From NCBI GenBank assembly GCA_013397845.1, contig VZTG01007793.1, positions 877,615 through 941,614 on the forward strand: a DNA stretch of 64,000 nucleotides, read 5' to 3'. Within the stretch, counting starts at the first letter, position 1. Each line of letters begins with the position of its first letter. The stretch comes from Melanocharis versteri (taxonomy: Eukaryota; Chordata; Aves; Passeriformes; Melanocharitidae). Below, piece after piece: positions 1 to 13,391 of the stretch. The notes below the pieces were generated by a model, which worked only from the letters and a program-made list of their open reading frames with translations, had not been told where the DNA came from and did not search any database. The translations under genes were made by a program, and so were the position numbers.

Positions 1-3000
1 TTAATTAATGTGTGTGTACAACTGGCACAGAGTTAGTCAGTATCATCCATAGCTGCTGGGCATTGTACTCAAGCAGATGGTGATTGTGCCCATGCTCTGA
101 AGCTGAAGCACTAACCCAGAACACACAGCATAGCATGAAACACAACTGAATTACTCTCCGTGCATTTCTCTTTCAACTCTAAGTCATACACAATGACTGA
201 AAACCTAGAATCACTTTCTCCCCTTTTAAACTCCACCCACTTTCCTTTCCATTTGTCTTACTCTTTTTCAAACACCAAACCGAGCCCTAGACCATGGAGT
301 TCACCTGGGATTTGCTTGCCCTAACATGTGCACTGCTTGCTGGCTATGTATCTTCTTCTGTATATTGTTATTTGCTTATTTTACAAGTGAGAGCTGTGTC
401 TCTCTGTTTCTCTCGATGCAGTGCTCAGCACCATCAGGTCCCACTCTCTATCAGCAATTGTGAAAATCTTTTAATCAAGCTATAGCTCCACTACAATTTT
501 TGGAAGGCAAAGCTGCTGCTGTGTGTTAAGAGATGAAATACAGCAAAGTGCTACCCCTTTGGTATTTGCTTTTTTCTGTTCTTCAGCTAGCTTACTATGC
601 ACGCATATACAGGTCTGCTTCTCAGTTACAATAATATTGCTTTGACAGAATGAAGCTCTAAAAGTAGATGTAGAACATTCCCTCAAAATCCATCTTCTAT
701 GGTGAGCCCTTATCCTGCAGCCTCTGCATAGCATCAAAAAAGCTTAGGGGTTTTACAGACACCCGGCTTCCAGAGCCCAAATATGGGCAAAACTGGGGAC
801 TCGAGCAGTTTCAACCTGTGGACTCTACATTATTTCAGGGAATCTGATGAAGGTATGTAAAGAAAGTATGCATTTTGTCAAGCTTCAATCGTCAGCACAA
901 AGGTCATACCTCCATTGGGAAATTCCTACAAACTGGAAGTTAGCAGAAAACTTTGAAATATTGGTGCTTGCTTCCATATTTGGTGAGGGATAACAGAAAA
1001 TAAACTTACATACAGAAATCACAAGACCCTACTTATGCCAAGATATAGGTGTTTTAAAGTCCTGTCTATTATCCTCCCACTCTGTTAGCTGCATTAATTG
1101 AGATTCAGGTAACAGGGTATAAATAAAAAATCTGGATTGTTCTAGTTTGTTCTAGTGAATAAAAAAAGCCATCTGCAAAAATAGGTGATTAAAAATATCT
1201 GCTTAGAAATATCAATTTGAAATGTGATTACATACTTGTATTTTCACTGACAGTTGAATGTGGCAGTTTATGGAATATATATAATTTCCCTCTCCCAGAT
1301 TCCTCCCACTAAGTAGAGGAGGTCATCCACCTTTATTGGTAGTGTTTGATCTACAGCAATTGACTGTCCTTCAGCAGCATGAAAAGCCTCTAATCAGCTG
1401 GTAGTGTGGACCCCAGGTGGAGAATGCTGTATACAGTAGCGAACATGGTACCTGTTCAGAATGAAAATGTACTGCTCTATTTGCTTAGAGCTCCAGGCAG
1501 AAAAGCACCACTCCTTGCATGTTAGTCAGTTTGGATTTGATCTTTAGAAAACTGGGGTTCTGAGAATCTGCAGCTCTTGGAAGGTGGCAGTGTTTACAAG
1601 AAGATGATTAAAATGACCAAAGAACTGCATGCAACCGTCTTATCCCCCCACCCCCGTATTATCCTTTCAAATAATTCATGAAAATAAAAAATACACACCT
1701 CTGTATAATACCCTGTTTTTCTGACAAAGAAAAGAGCAGAAGATGTAAAGCATGCAAACATTTTTTGGTGTCTAATTTTAGCACAACAGTTGTTGGCAGT
1801 CTCCCACAAACATCTCTTCCCAGGCAGAAATTAGTCACCAGGAAATACACAGACATGAGTGTTTACCAGTAAGGACAGGACCCAAGACATAACCTCTATA
1901 AATGTAGTGTATGACAATACTGTTGCCTGAAGATGTCTTCATAAATGCATTTAGCAGATCTATCAGATATGATACGTGACACACTAATTCCTCAAGGCAT
2001 TGTACAGAAGAATTAACTCTATGCAGAAAGAAAGACACAGACAGCAACTATAAAAAGAAGGCCCACACATGCAATTCGTACATTTTATGGCTTCTAGCAA
2101 CTCCAATGAATGCAGCCAGATAACAGAAGTTTCCGCAATAAATGCACCCAGGAAAACAGTGAAGGTAAGTGAAGCTGTGCAGGAGAAACTACAGCAGATG
2201 GCAGAGAACAGCCAGTGGTCAAAAGTGAGGATTTGTACTTATATATAGCTGATAAAGTGAAAAAAAGCTAAAACCAAATCCGGTCCCAAACCCACCAGCT
2301 GTGATTAGACTGCAGTCATGCAGGTGAGGAAGCAAGGGAGAAAGGGAAAAGACCCAGCCAATGACTTTTATTCAGACATGAGGTAGTGCTGTGGGGAACT
2401 GGGGCAGGCAACAACCTTCTGGCCCCAGTCATGTGGAAGTTGGTGAGGAAGTGATGAAACAAAGGAGAAAGCCAGCCATCCATACCACGTACTAGGCCTA
2501 CTCCACATAAATACTGAAATCTGCCTGTGAAAGCAGAGTGCAAATTCTGCTAAGTTCTACTAAGACATCTTGGCCAAGAACAAACCAGAGTAATTTTCCA
2601 TGTGGAGACCAAATATCTATACAAAATGTTTCCTTTCCTGCAAAGAATGAGAGAAAGAAACAGATGTGACAGGGCAACCTGTGCTTTCAACACCTTCCTT
2701 ATCCATGTCAGCTGTACCCTGATCCTTCTCCTGAATGGTGCTCCCTTGACCAATCCCTCTCAGAACAGAACTCTGGGCTGCATCTCTGGCCCAAAAACTC
2801 ATCTGTGTTCCTAACTGTAAAGATTTTTTTCCTCTGGGAAACTCTCAATACATTAATAAAATACTTTTTAAAAAGCTGCCCTCTAAAGCATTATTTATTC
2901 ATTCAGTAAAAGTATGTACAGCAAAAAAACCCATGCAGGATAATAAATATTTTTCCTTTACAAAATACTTGATCTTTCAAGCATTATTAACCTTTTTTCA

Positions 3001-6000
3001 TCACAGCTACTCCCATTTTTAGCTAGGAGAAACATATGTATATTGTGTGAGACCACAAAGCCCTGTTAGCATGCACAGATATTTTCAGTGCAGTGCTGGG
3101 AAAATACTCAGCTTCCTTTCTCCCTTTTCATCACCAGGGCAGCGCTGAGAACTGTAGAATTTTTCTAGAACGTTGGAACCAGGCTAGCAGTACTCCACCC
3201 AAATAACAGCCTTCCCATCATTTCCTTTGGAACATCAGGTATTTTCTAGATTATCCTTGCTATAACGGTGTGTGAGGGATATTTTCCCAACAGTCTGTTG
3301 CTTTTAAGTCTTTACAGGGGGAAAATGTTAGAAAGGTAAACTGAGGTACATGAGAGAGAGAGAGAATAGTTTTTCTGTTCTTTAGTCTCTTCATGTTCAC
3401 ATTTTCCATGACATCCATGAATCAGTCAGAGGAACTTGTCATGGAGTGTACAAGTAGAGATATTAATGAAAATGTCCTCGGCTTAAAAGCAACACAGAAA
3501 AATGCCTAGCAGGGAAGTTCTTGTTCTCTTTTTATTTTCTTTGTTTCTTCTTTTTAAATAATGATCCATAAATTCATGTTTGTCTTTAGAATACAGCTAA
3601 ACCCTAAGAAAGAATGACACACCACATATTTTAAATAACTACTATAATAATCAATTTCATGGGTTCTCCAAGGTTGAGAGCAAATTAACCAATCAACCTC
3701 CACTTTAATCAACTCTTAGGTGATTAGGGCAAGTGATTTGCAAGGCAGCATGAACAACACATATCAGCTTGCTGAGTTTTTGCTGACTCAAGAAGCCTTC
3801 TGTGTTTGCATAATAGATCTAATAAAGATTGAGAACTACAGCTGTGGAAGGCTGCCCGATATGAAATATTCTGTGAAGAATGTTATGATGATAATCTTTC
3901 TAGTGCTGCCATACAAATAAGTCAAGTTGTATATATGTTTTGTTTGCACATATGCCCAATTACTGGCTGGTACCTCACAGTGCAGCTTTTCAAAACAGTA
4001 ATAAAAAACACAGGCTGCCTCTACTTAAATACCTAATATGACTAATCAAGCAATTCTGTTCAATGTCATTTTGCTCCTTCCTCAGATAAAGCTCTCCTGA
4101 CCATCTTAAATGTCCTCCTGAGGAAAAAACCCACCCCTGAATGTGAAGCGTTCCTCAGGATCCAGTCCTTACCTGGTGACATAGAGATGAAAGATACCTG
4201 GTGATTCTTTAACCGGTAAGTGGTTTTACTATGTGCAGCACATTTTCCTGAGACTTAAGTGCCAGTGTATGCCATATTCTCTCCAAATGCAAGATGGGAT
4301 ATGGGGGAGAGCTATGTCTTTGAATCCTGACAATATAAAGGTATTAAGTCTAGGATGCGGTCTAAGTTATCCAGAAGCCTACTATGCTGAACACCGGCAG
4401 ACTCAGGCGTTTCCCCAAGAAAGATGCAGTTGTTCAGGGTTCCTGAGGATTTAGCCAAATAAGATTAATATTACTAACAACAACAATTTTTAGGCACTTT
4501 CTCTGGTGAGAACATGTGCACATAAATCAAATAATTATACAACTGAATCTAGGTACTTAAAATACCTGAAACTACTTTATCAATGCAGTGCCTCAGGAAC
4601 ACATACTCAGTTCCTCCTGGCTGCAGGGACAGTTACGTGCGGCAATGTAAGAAACACAACTGGCCCTTTTGCTAAAGCTGTCTTTTATCTCCTGGCTTAT
4701 TACACCTCCTGCTCCACTGAATCTCAGCAGGAGATTTCTGGTCTCTTCTTGCTTGCCTCAGATATATTCTCAGAGTCATAATCTTGTACAAATCAACAAC
4801 TAAGTGCTGGACAGTCAGATCTCTGGTCCACTTGAGGATATGGGAATCTCAGCTACTTTCACAGGCTGCTGTCACTCTGGGAATCAGTGAGAAAAACAGC
4901 CTGACAATGTGAGATCATCACGGGGCAGTATTTGTCGGAATTTTCAGACAGTCTCAGGAGAGGCCATCACTGTAGCTTCTGAAGCTAGACAAGAAACTTT
5001 CAGGCCCCAAAGCTGACTAAATCCTTGAGAAGAAATTGCATTGGGCACCCTGAGGCAGATTTAACAGACACTCCTTCCCACAGCTGACATGGGAGACCTT
5101 CTGGAAGTTACTGCTGCTTAATGTCCAGCCAAACCTTGCATGCATTATAGCAGGTAACATTTTTTTGACAAAACTGACTTTAGTATCTTGACAGTTGCTT
5201 GCAGCCTCTAAGCAGACATAATATACAGTTCAGCATCCACAGAAATCAATGAAGGCTCCAAATGGTTGAAAATTAACGAGAGGCTGATATACAATTTTTC
5301 AGCCAAGAAATGGTTTTTACTCTGTATCCACGTAACCAAAACACGTTTTAAAAAGTGAATTGAGGTTCAGAAAGGTGTAATACTTTAAGAACCAAAACTG
5401 AAGATAGGCTGTGCAATGTTACAAGGACAGTAACGCTTTTTCGTCAGGAACTTAAAATCTAAATAAAAAAATTAAAATGCAAGTAACTCTATAAAACTAC
5501 AAACTGAAAAACATTGGCCTTTTCACACAAGAAAGCAAAGACATTCCTTAAAAAGTCTGTTTTTTTCTTTTTTTTAAACATTTATTTATTTGCAGATTTA
5601 TATGTATTTATGTTCAGAAGGACTTGTTCTCAGCCTTAATGAGATCAACATGCTTGTAAATGTGTATATTTTTCATAAACTTGGGTGGGCTACTAATTTG
5701 TGTAGTCCTAATAAAAAGGACTGTGTGGCAATTAGCTCTAACCCATCCCTATACCTAAGCACTATTACATACTGGGAGCAAATTATCGAGACAAGTCATT
5801 AGACTTATAATAACGAGATCTGGAATATATTGAATGTCTGGTTACATAAACACACAATCCAGCATACCTTAGGAAATTAAAGGAAATATTATCCAAAGAA
5901 AAATAATCACTCTTTATTTCTATTATAATTCCTTCATTTTTTCAAATGTTTCCTCATTTTGTCATATAAGACATTTTAAATCAAGCTGTGAAATGAGAAA

Positions 6001-6982
6001 TACTAAGTAGCAAACTTTTCAGTAAACTTTATCCTGAGGAACTTGAAAAACAATCCACTTGCAATGTTTCTCTGTTTGAACTTTGGGGACAAGACCTAAA
6101 TTTCAACCCATGTTTTGAAAGAGAAAGAAGAGACAGGTACCAGAGCAAGCCTGAAAGCAGCTGGTGCAATGAAATAGGATTGGTTCATAGAAGTCTTCAG
6201 ACTGCTCATCTGAACAAGATGTTGTATTTTCATACTACCTTCAGAGTTGTCTACTACTTATCACAAGAATCAAACCAGACCTACTTCCTGTCTCTCCTGA
6301 AAATCCTTGCACACACAGGTAGGAGACCCCACGGTGGGAGGATCTGTGGCCAGGCCACTGCTTTGGCTCTTGGCAACAGAACCACTGGCTTCCATCCCCA
6401 ACTGCCCTCTCAAGGAGCAAGACCACAGTCAGCCTGGACCGGGTGGTCAGCAGCAATGTAAAATCAAGAGTGGACTGAGATGTCTTTAGGCTGTAAGAAG
6501 AACATCGAAGGAATAATGCTCAAGGCACTTGGGAGTGACCCAGAGGAAAGGAAGAGCCTACATATCAGCATGAGAAACTACTCATCAGCAGAGAAATCCC
6601 CTACAGGACTCTCAGGGTTAATCAATTTATACTTTATGTAAATCACAGATGAACCCGTTGCCTGTTTGCTGGCACCGTGGTCTTTAGCAGTCTGTCTGCT
6701 ACTGTATTATTTTAACATTCTTGCGCATCTTGTGACCCCATAAAGTCACCGCAGTGTTCCTCAGTTTCAAACCACACCTGAGCTCAGGAGCACTGCAGAA
6801 GCATGCAGGAATGTACCTTTCAGTATCTATGTACCACTAACTTTCCAGCCTGTAGTTGTCTTGTACACACAGAACTGCTCATTCGTTATGGCTCTACTAA
6901 CAGTGACCTATATGAAAGCACCAGATTTCATACAACCAGCCTGTGCAGGTACAGAGAAGCCAGTATATTTTAAAATACATCT
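1..6982. other. Unique AT-rich sequence, no gene seen
   Basis: No gene or clear interspersed repeat is recognised. Open frames are short (about 60-93 codons) and have no family resemblance. A frame at 294-485 starts in a good Kozak-like context (ACCATGG) and begins with a hydrophobic, signal-peptide-like stretch, but nothing else supports it. A short (GA)n run lies at 3351-3365. A stretch near 5360-5400 vaguely resembles the MIR core but is too short to call. Confidence 0.6.
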
Positions 6983-7075
6983 TTAAACAAACAAACAAAC
7001 AAACAAACAAACAAACAAACAAACAAACACAAACAAAACCCAACAAAAACCACAAACAAACAAACAAACAACAAA
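6983..7075. repeat. (AAAC)n simple repeat
   Basis: A nearly pure run of AAAC units spans about 6985-7029, is interrupted by CACAAAC and CAACAAAAACC variants, and resumes at about 7050-7071. The plus strand is almost free of T and G across the tract. It has no visible LINE or SINE body next to it, so it is called as a microsatellite rather than the tail of an element. A minus-strand open frame through it is an artefact of the repeat (Phe/Val/Cys/Leu-rich). Confidence 0.9.
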
Positions 7076-7409
7076 CCACCACAGTTTTGTTACTTATTTA
7101 CAGTATTTTTAATTAAAGCAATGTATTGACTCGTATCAAGCCATTTGCTTTATTCCTACTCATAAGCTATATTACCTACTTATTTGAATCTCTTGTTATT
7201 TCGGACTATAATGAAAATAGAAAATACTGGTCTCAGTGAAGAGTCTTTATAACAGAGTTGAACTCTGTAGCTAGACAGAGAGAGCATGATAATTTGCTCT
7301 GCATACAAATTTCCCACTGACTACCAGTTATCTTCAGAAGCTCCATTAATAAGGTGAGGCCACAAGCCATGGCTCAACACCTAATTGAAAGTTTGGCCTT
7401 TGATCCCAG

Positions 7410-7531
7410 AAGAGGAACTTTATTCTTTCATTGAGGATGGCCAGGTCTTGGCTTCTGTCCTGAAGACGTGTAATTCACCAGAGAAGTTTGCTGTTTCTGT
7501 TTGTTCTCGCTACCTGCTCACATATGTAAAG
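7410..7531 (+). CDS. Candidate internal coding exon, unknown gene
   Basis: The frame is open from 7385 (just after an in-frame TAA) to 7627. The right edge has a near-consensus splice donor, AAG followed by GTAAGC at 7532, falling on a codon boundary. The left edge proposed here is an AG at 7408-7409 (context TTTGATCCCAG) with only a weak pyrimidine tract, so the start is the less certain end. This gives a 122-bp exon, a normal internal size, entering at the second codon position. The encoded peptide (about 40 residues) contains LYSFIEDGQVLASVLKTC and later SVCSRYLLTYVK: mixed, amphipathic and helix-like, not low complexity and not CR1 or retroviral. I do not recognise the family. No partner exon is evident elsewhere in the window, so it could be one exon of a gene with very long introns, a decayed pseudogene exon, or a chance frame. 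Confidence 0.35.
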
Positions 7532-10159
7532 GTAAGCATGTGCCTCATCTCTTCAAGCCTTGAAACCTATTTTATTTGCCACAAGGGAGCAACATTCAGT
7601 CCTTATAAAGTAATTGTATTTTTTTAATGTAAAATGCTATTAATTGCATAAGCCTTTTTTAACATTACCGTACATAAACGAAACTAGCCAGAAGTCTTTT
7701 CTCTGGGACTTATGGAATAAAGGTCAAACATTTCCTTTAATTCTGGTCTTTGACACATAGACTTTAAAACATGGCCAAGAAACTACACATCTGGCACCTT
7801 TGTTCTTACTGTATTAATCTGTTCCCATCCAGTATGAGGCCTGAGTTAATGAATCACTGGTGCTGGATATGATCCTCAGGGAAGTTTTGAATTTACTGTG
7901 CTGTGTTTTATATTGATGGTATGGTGCTGCAGAACTAAAACAGACACCTGCCCTGGCTCAAAGGCATGTCTTTCACATGATTCAACTAATAAAGTTATAT
8001 GAATAGGAATTTATTACTGAATTTTATGAACACTAAAGTCACCGTTTATATAGTCCAAGGCTGGTCTGATCCTTAAGACGCTACAGTATATTATGTTGCA
8101 GTGTTCTGCCAAATAAACTGAGCTGGCTGTGAATTAGCCTGAGTACCAGAAAGAATATGACAATGTTAGCATACTGGTCCAGTAATACATAATACCCTGA
8201 TCCACCTTTTTCTAAGCTAATAGAGCAGCTAAAATTATCTTAATGGAAAGTTACTCTGATTAAATTACTACCGGTTTTATTTGCTCAGTTGCACCCAGCA
8301 TTCAGTGATTGGACTGATCAGGCACCAAGACTAGAGACACCCTCCCAAAATCGTTATTTCTCACCTGGCCAGGCAGTTTTCTCTGAACTACTCAGAAAAA
8401 GGGATTAAATAGGTTAGTTGATCCGCTTCCTCTCTTGTGAGCAGCCTTGCATAGGCCTGAGGGAGAGCACTGAGCTCAGGAATGCTGATGAGATTCTACA
8501 TTTATCTTCCTGATGGAGAGGTTGTTTCTCTAGTCTCTTCCTTTCACACAGTTTCTGCCTTTTCAGTCCTCTTGTACTACTTGCACTCAGCCAAGGTACT
8601 CGTCAAGACCGTGATCCCATTTTTGTTCTCCTCCTGAGGCCTGGGCTCCAGGGCACTCTGTGCTCTGCCATGTGCAGCAAGGCTGCTCCAGGGCTCTTGC
8701 TCTGGCTGAACAAGCATGGCTGGCTGTGTGAAGTAAGGGAGTGTGCCCTCTTTCCCCCTTCGCAGCTGACCTGCTGCTGCTAACTGGACACAGGGACAAC
8801 CCTGCTGCCTGGATTCAAACAGCAAGTGAATCTAAAGGAAGCTATCTGTATTCCTTATGGGGAACAGGAAGGGTTTTGATCATGCAACTCAGCCTTTACT
8901 CACTACTCTCATGGACAATCCCTTTTGTATCCTTTACAACAGAATGCAGAGAGGTACTCAATGCAAGAAGATTTCTACATAATGATACCAATTCAAATAT
9001 ATTTTGAATTAGAATTCCCACACATATTTAGTCAACAGCTTTGTGAGGCCAAAGTTGAAAGATGCTACAATTTTAGAGGGAAAGCAAAGGAGTCAGGAAG
9101 ATATATAAACTGGCTTAGCATAAGTGGAAACAACATACAAAACTCCTTAAAAACTGCTGCTTTTACAGCTCCAAATCAGTGTCCATTGAAATTATCGCTT
9201 CAGCACCAGTCCTTCCTTGCTGAAGACCTTCAAGGCACTTACCCATTCTTACCACTCTTCAAGATCTACCAAATCATTATTATAGTCACTAAATTAGGAG
9301 AGACGACTAGCAACTTATTGTCACTAATCTATGTTTGTCTTAACAACTCAACACCATTTCCAGTCTTGATTACAGTATAAATGGAAAATTAAGGAGAAGT
9401 ATTCAACTTACCTCACTGAAACTAAAAAAATAAAAATACCTACAATGCAAGAACCATAGTCTCGTACTGTACAAATACAGTTATGAAACAAGTCAGGCTA
9501 TTCAGGCTCACCCAGCCTCCAGTACTAGACAAGACTGAAAGCATCAACATGTCGGCTCCAGAGAATTAGGGCCCAAAGAGGATCTGACAAGGGCTGGAAG
9601 CTGAACTTTAAGAAATAAACCCCTATTTAGAAAAAAATAGATACAATTTAAAAATCTTGATTACTTCTCTATTATATTTATTACAAAAAACAATTTACAC
9701 TTTCTCATATTTACTGAATATTTTCCCAGGGGTTTTTTATTCTGTACACATGCATGATGCATGACTGGCATTCTGTCACACAATAACAACAGCAATAAAA
9801 ATGCCCCAATAAGCAATACAAATTTATCACACTAATTAAAATATTTATTCCAAATTATTTTTTCAAAGTCTAACCTTCCTTCCTTCTCTCATTCCCCTTT
9901 ACTTTTTTTATCAATATAACAGGGTATGCAAGTCAGAATATTGATGTGAGCCATGCCCTCACTGGAGACGTAAATTATGTTTCTTATTCCCTTCGACCCT
10001 ACATCCTATCTAATAAAGGAAACTATAGCTACACAGAACCCCAAAATTTTAGTTTGCTAATGCCCCTGATGACTTCATCAATTGGTCTCCATGCTAGTAG
10101 GATGATGTTATGTTACTAAACTTAAGCAGGAAGGGACTTTTTTTCAGATGTAAGCAATC
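7532..10159. other. Unique sequence, no gene seen
   Basis: No recognised gene or repeat. A GC-richer patch at 8580-8830 carries overlapping open frames on both strands with no recognisable product. A 151-codon frame at 8925-9380 is the longest in the area but is AT-rich in composition, lacks domain features and has no supporting splice sites. A 15-bp palindrome, CATGCATGATGCATG, sits at 9749-9763. Confidence 0.5.
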
Positions 10160-11110
10160 ATAAAGCAATCAAGTCATCCAGTCTCAGTTAAAAGCCACCA
10201 AAGCTCCCCAACTCCTTTACAATGCTAGGACAACTGCTTCAGAAGAGTCCTTTTAATTTCTAAAACATATGATGCTCAGTTCTATTCGTATCAGTATTCT
10301 CTCCAAAGGCAAATAGTCCTCTTTCTTTCCCAGACTTTCCTTCTAGCAGAAAGAACATTACATTAGGCTGAATAAATCAAGGTGTTTTTTCCTACTCTTG
10401 TGGAACAGTATATAAGTTTCCTTGTTCATCCCAGTAAACTTTTTCTGTTACACCTTGGAATCATCTTTCTTTCCTGAGAGACCAATGTACTCATCATTCC
10501 AAAAGACATCTTCAATACTATCAGTGTTGCCTATATGGATTATTTTACCAGACACATCCTCAGACCATACGTTTTCCACAGCTGTGTTCACTGGTGATTC
10601 ATAACTCTACTGTGATCAACTAAAAGGCCCAGAATTTTTCCTTGCCCATTGTTTCCATTTGTATTTCTTCTAGATTAAAATACGAACTGCTGCTTCACAA
10701 TTTGAACAATTAATCCCACCTCTACAGACCATAATCCAGTTCTCTTGTGACACTCTTAACCTCCTGCTTGTAGGCATCCCTTATCCACTTCCCATCAAGT
10801 GTAATTATCTTATGCCTATTTTCTGTGTCCGGGTCATTAATAAAAATATTAATATTAGTCCTAAGAGAGGTCCCTGAGGACTTAACTGACTGTAGCCTTC
10901 CTTCCCCTTTCATCATAATCCTCTGTCTCTTCTTTTTAGCCAGTGCCTTTTCCACTTCACAGTCCTTGCTCTAATCCCCATCTCACCTGCCTTCACCAAT
11001 AATTTCCCATGTGGCACCAAAAGCTGTGCTGAAAGCCAGAAGGATTAGAACGACCACATTTCCCTTGTCTTCAAACAAGCTATTAGACAAATCTGGGAAA
11101 CAAGGGTTGA
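10160..11110 (-). mobile_element. Old, decayed CR1-type LINE fragment
   Basis: Translation of the minus strand near 11045-11080 gives LLAFSTAFGAT, matching CR1 reverse-transcriptase motif A (consensus-like LDFSKAFDT) with both aspartates replaced. Further along, the open frame at 10955-10722 contains NINIFINDPD, matching the conserved NIFINDLD segment after the VPQGS motif. The order and spacing fit one CR1 copy running right to left. The segment at about 10160-10340 (context tcatccagtct) resembles the 3' noncoding part of old CR1 subfamilies and is consistent with that direction. Multiple substitutions and frame breaks mark it as ancient and inactive. The outer limits are approximate. The RT part is fairly secure from family knowledge; the 3' part is inference. 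Confidence 0.6.
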
Positions 11111-11394
11111 ATTTAGATAAAAATCCCAGTAAGAAATAGGTCCTGCACCAAAGGGAGTATCAGAAAAAGAAACACTAATGTCAAGGAGAAAAAATGTAGA
11201 CATCAGGATGCCTTTGGCCTTTGAAAAAAATAGGTGCCATTTAGAATTTCCCGGAATGACTTTGAAAAGAAAGAGTACAGTAAGAATGTTGGCCCCTAAA
11301 TTAATTTTTTTTTCAGGATAAGTGAAGAGAATTTTGAGGTGTACAGAAAAAAGCTGAGAGACTAACTCCCCATGAACAGACCTGGGTAATTGTG

Positions 11395-11505
11395 AGTCAC
11401 TTGTGTTTCAGGCAGCAGCCCTGGCCTTTTTTGATTCATGGATCACTAATAGTGATGAAGTAATTATCCATGTGTGTGACATGGTTACATACTAAATTAA
11501 GCTAA
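11395..11505. promoter_or_regulatory. Candidate regulatory block with stacked palindromes
   Basis: Within about 110 bp there is a perfect 15-bp palindrome ATCACTAATAGTGAT (11442-11456), a second inverted repeat CCATGT/ACATGG with a 5-nt spacer (11468-11484), and homeodomain-type cores GTAATTA and TTAAGCTAATTG. The block is not part of any repeat I recognise. Palindrome density of this kind suggests dimeric factor binding, but function and conservation are inferred only. Confidence 0.25.
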
Positions 11506-13391
11506 TTGAGGTGCCTCTTCTCTCCTTTGCTCCTCAGCTACTGAGTCTTCCAAGTGTATCCAGCAAATCTTCTGATAGAAGCACAGCCTCACAGACTGTG
11601 ACATGCACGCATACAGCATCAGCTACAGTGGAGGGCATGGTTTACATCTCTGATAACTCGTACATGCAATTAGCCACATTTTTTCCCTGCCACTGATTTA
11701 TTTGCACAAGTATTGGAGAAATTACCCTTGGTTTTCAGTGTGGACTTCTTGATCTCATATGTTTTACATTAAAAATAATTTAAATTATCAAAGCAAATTC
11801 TTACACTTCTATATGCCATTGCTGAATGGACAAGCTCTCTGTCAAGAATGACATCAATTACTATATCATGCTTTCAAACGAACTTTTGAAAAAACACAAA
11901 AACCAAAAACAACCAAAAAATGTTTGAATTGACACTTTTGGTTGCTATTCGTTTCAGTCAACATTTTAAATGCAAAATTAAATTTAAATTTAAAATCTAA
12001 ATTCTCTTTGAAAAGTAGCAGGTAATTCTTAAATTGGACTCAGTCCACTTCAAATCCAGATAAAGACTGACTCAACCACATGCTCAAGTTTAAAAAGAAA
12101 TGTGCGCTTCTTTTTAGCTGTTAAGAGTGGGTTTTTTTCTTTTCAAATACCAGGTTCAGAGGGTTAATAGGAAAATAAAGCCTTTCCTATCAGCTTGTGC
12201 AGACAATAGAGCAGCATAGGATATTATGATCTGCAAATGATGTGAATTCATGTGTCCTGCATGCTACAAGTGAGAACTTAATTTCAGACCTGAGTAAACC
12301 GGCATGGCAGGGGCAGCAGGAAGGCAACTCAAGGAAGGAATCCTAAGGACCAGCCCAGTAGCACAGAGTAGCCCCAACCTTTTTTTCTGGCCTCAAGAAT
12401 GAAATAACAGATGTCAAGATCCTTTGTTATAGTCCTGTTGTGGCCTGACTATAGATTGGGATATTTGAATTTCATCTCCCTGCCTCCACTAAAAGTTTCT
12501 TTGAAAGCCTGGTGACATTGGCTTTGTGTAGGTGAGGTGGATTTCCTCTATAGCTCGTGTTGGCACTGTAGCACTTGAAATTCAAAACACAAACATCTTC
12601 TTAACAGCGCTAAATGTCCTCATTATTCAAAGGCATGGAAACAGGCCAGAAACTGTTCAGATTACCAGTGAACCATTCAAGCTAGCTGTACAAAAGTAGG
12701 TATTATAACAAGTGAGAAGGTACAGAGAAAAGTGACGACTCTGTTGACGGTAGGAACAAAAGCAGCGACAGTATAGATAGCTTATAGTGTTTAATCCCTA
12801 TAATCTGGAAGGTGAGAAAGGATCAAGAGGACTGTATTAACTGAAGTATATCTGATTTTAAGGTTATGGTTGCTGCTGAGAGATAATTAAGTACACATTT
12901 TAGAACAGTGTGTAAAATGGAAAGGAATCATTTCATACCTGACATTGGAATTACTTATTCCAGAAAAAATAGTGTATCAGATGCTGCCTGAACAAAAAAT
13001 GGCGCAGAAGCAGGGAACATAGGGCTCTCCTGCACCCTTCAAAAGACAATCGCTATCATTTTAAATAAAATGGCATTAAAAAAAAATGAGCCTCAATGGG
13101 CTGAACAGCCTTTTTTCATTCAGACATTCCTGATGTTCTTCATAATGTGCCTTTTTTTAAACATTACCACCTCAATTAACTCATAATTGCTGTCCATGCC
13201 ATATGAATTATGCAGCATTTGATGTAAATTCAGATTCCCTGGCACTGAACAAATCTAAGGGCATTTCAGAACTTGATGTAATTACAAAAGTAATCCCTTT
13301 AGACCAAGAAAAAAATGAATATCATCTTTTTTCATCCTGGTTGGTTTGTATAGTATTCCTGTGCTAAGTTCCCCTTGGGCTGTCATGAAAG
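11506..13391. other. Unique AT-rich sequence, no gene seen
   Basis: No gene, RNA or recognisable transposon. An AATTTAAATTT-type low-complexity patch occurs near 11976-12000, and an A-run at 13078-13087. Open frames are below about 62 codons. Confidence 0.5.

Noticed and set aside
294..485. Kozak-like ATG followed by a signal-peptide-like hydrophobic stretch and a possible donor (CAA|GTGAGA)
   Set aside because: Only 63 codons, no upstream promoter elements seen, no second exon, and hydrophobic runs are common in T-rich DNA.
8925..9380. 151-codon open frame, the longest outside recognised repeats
   Set aside because: Residue composition follows AT-rich DNA, no domain, no splice context, and no recognisable product; most likely a chance opening.
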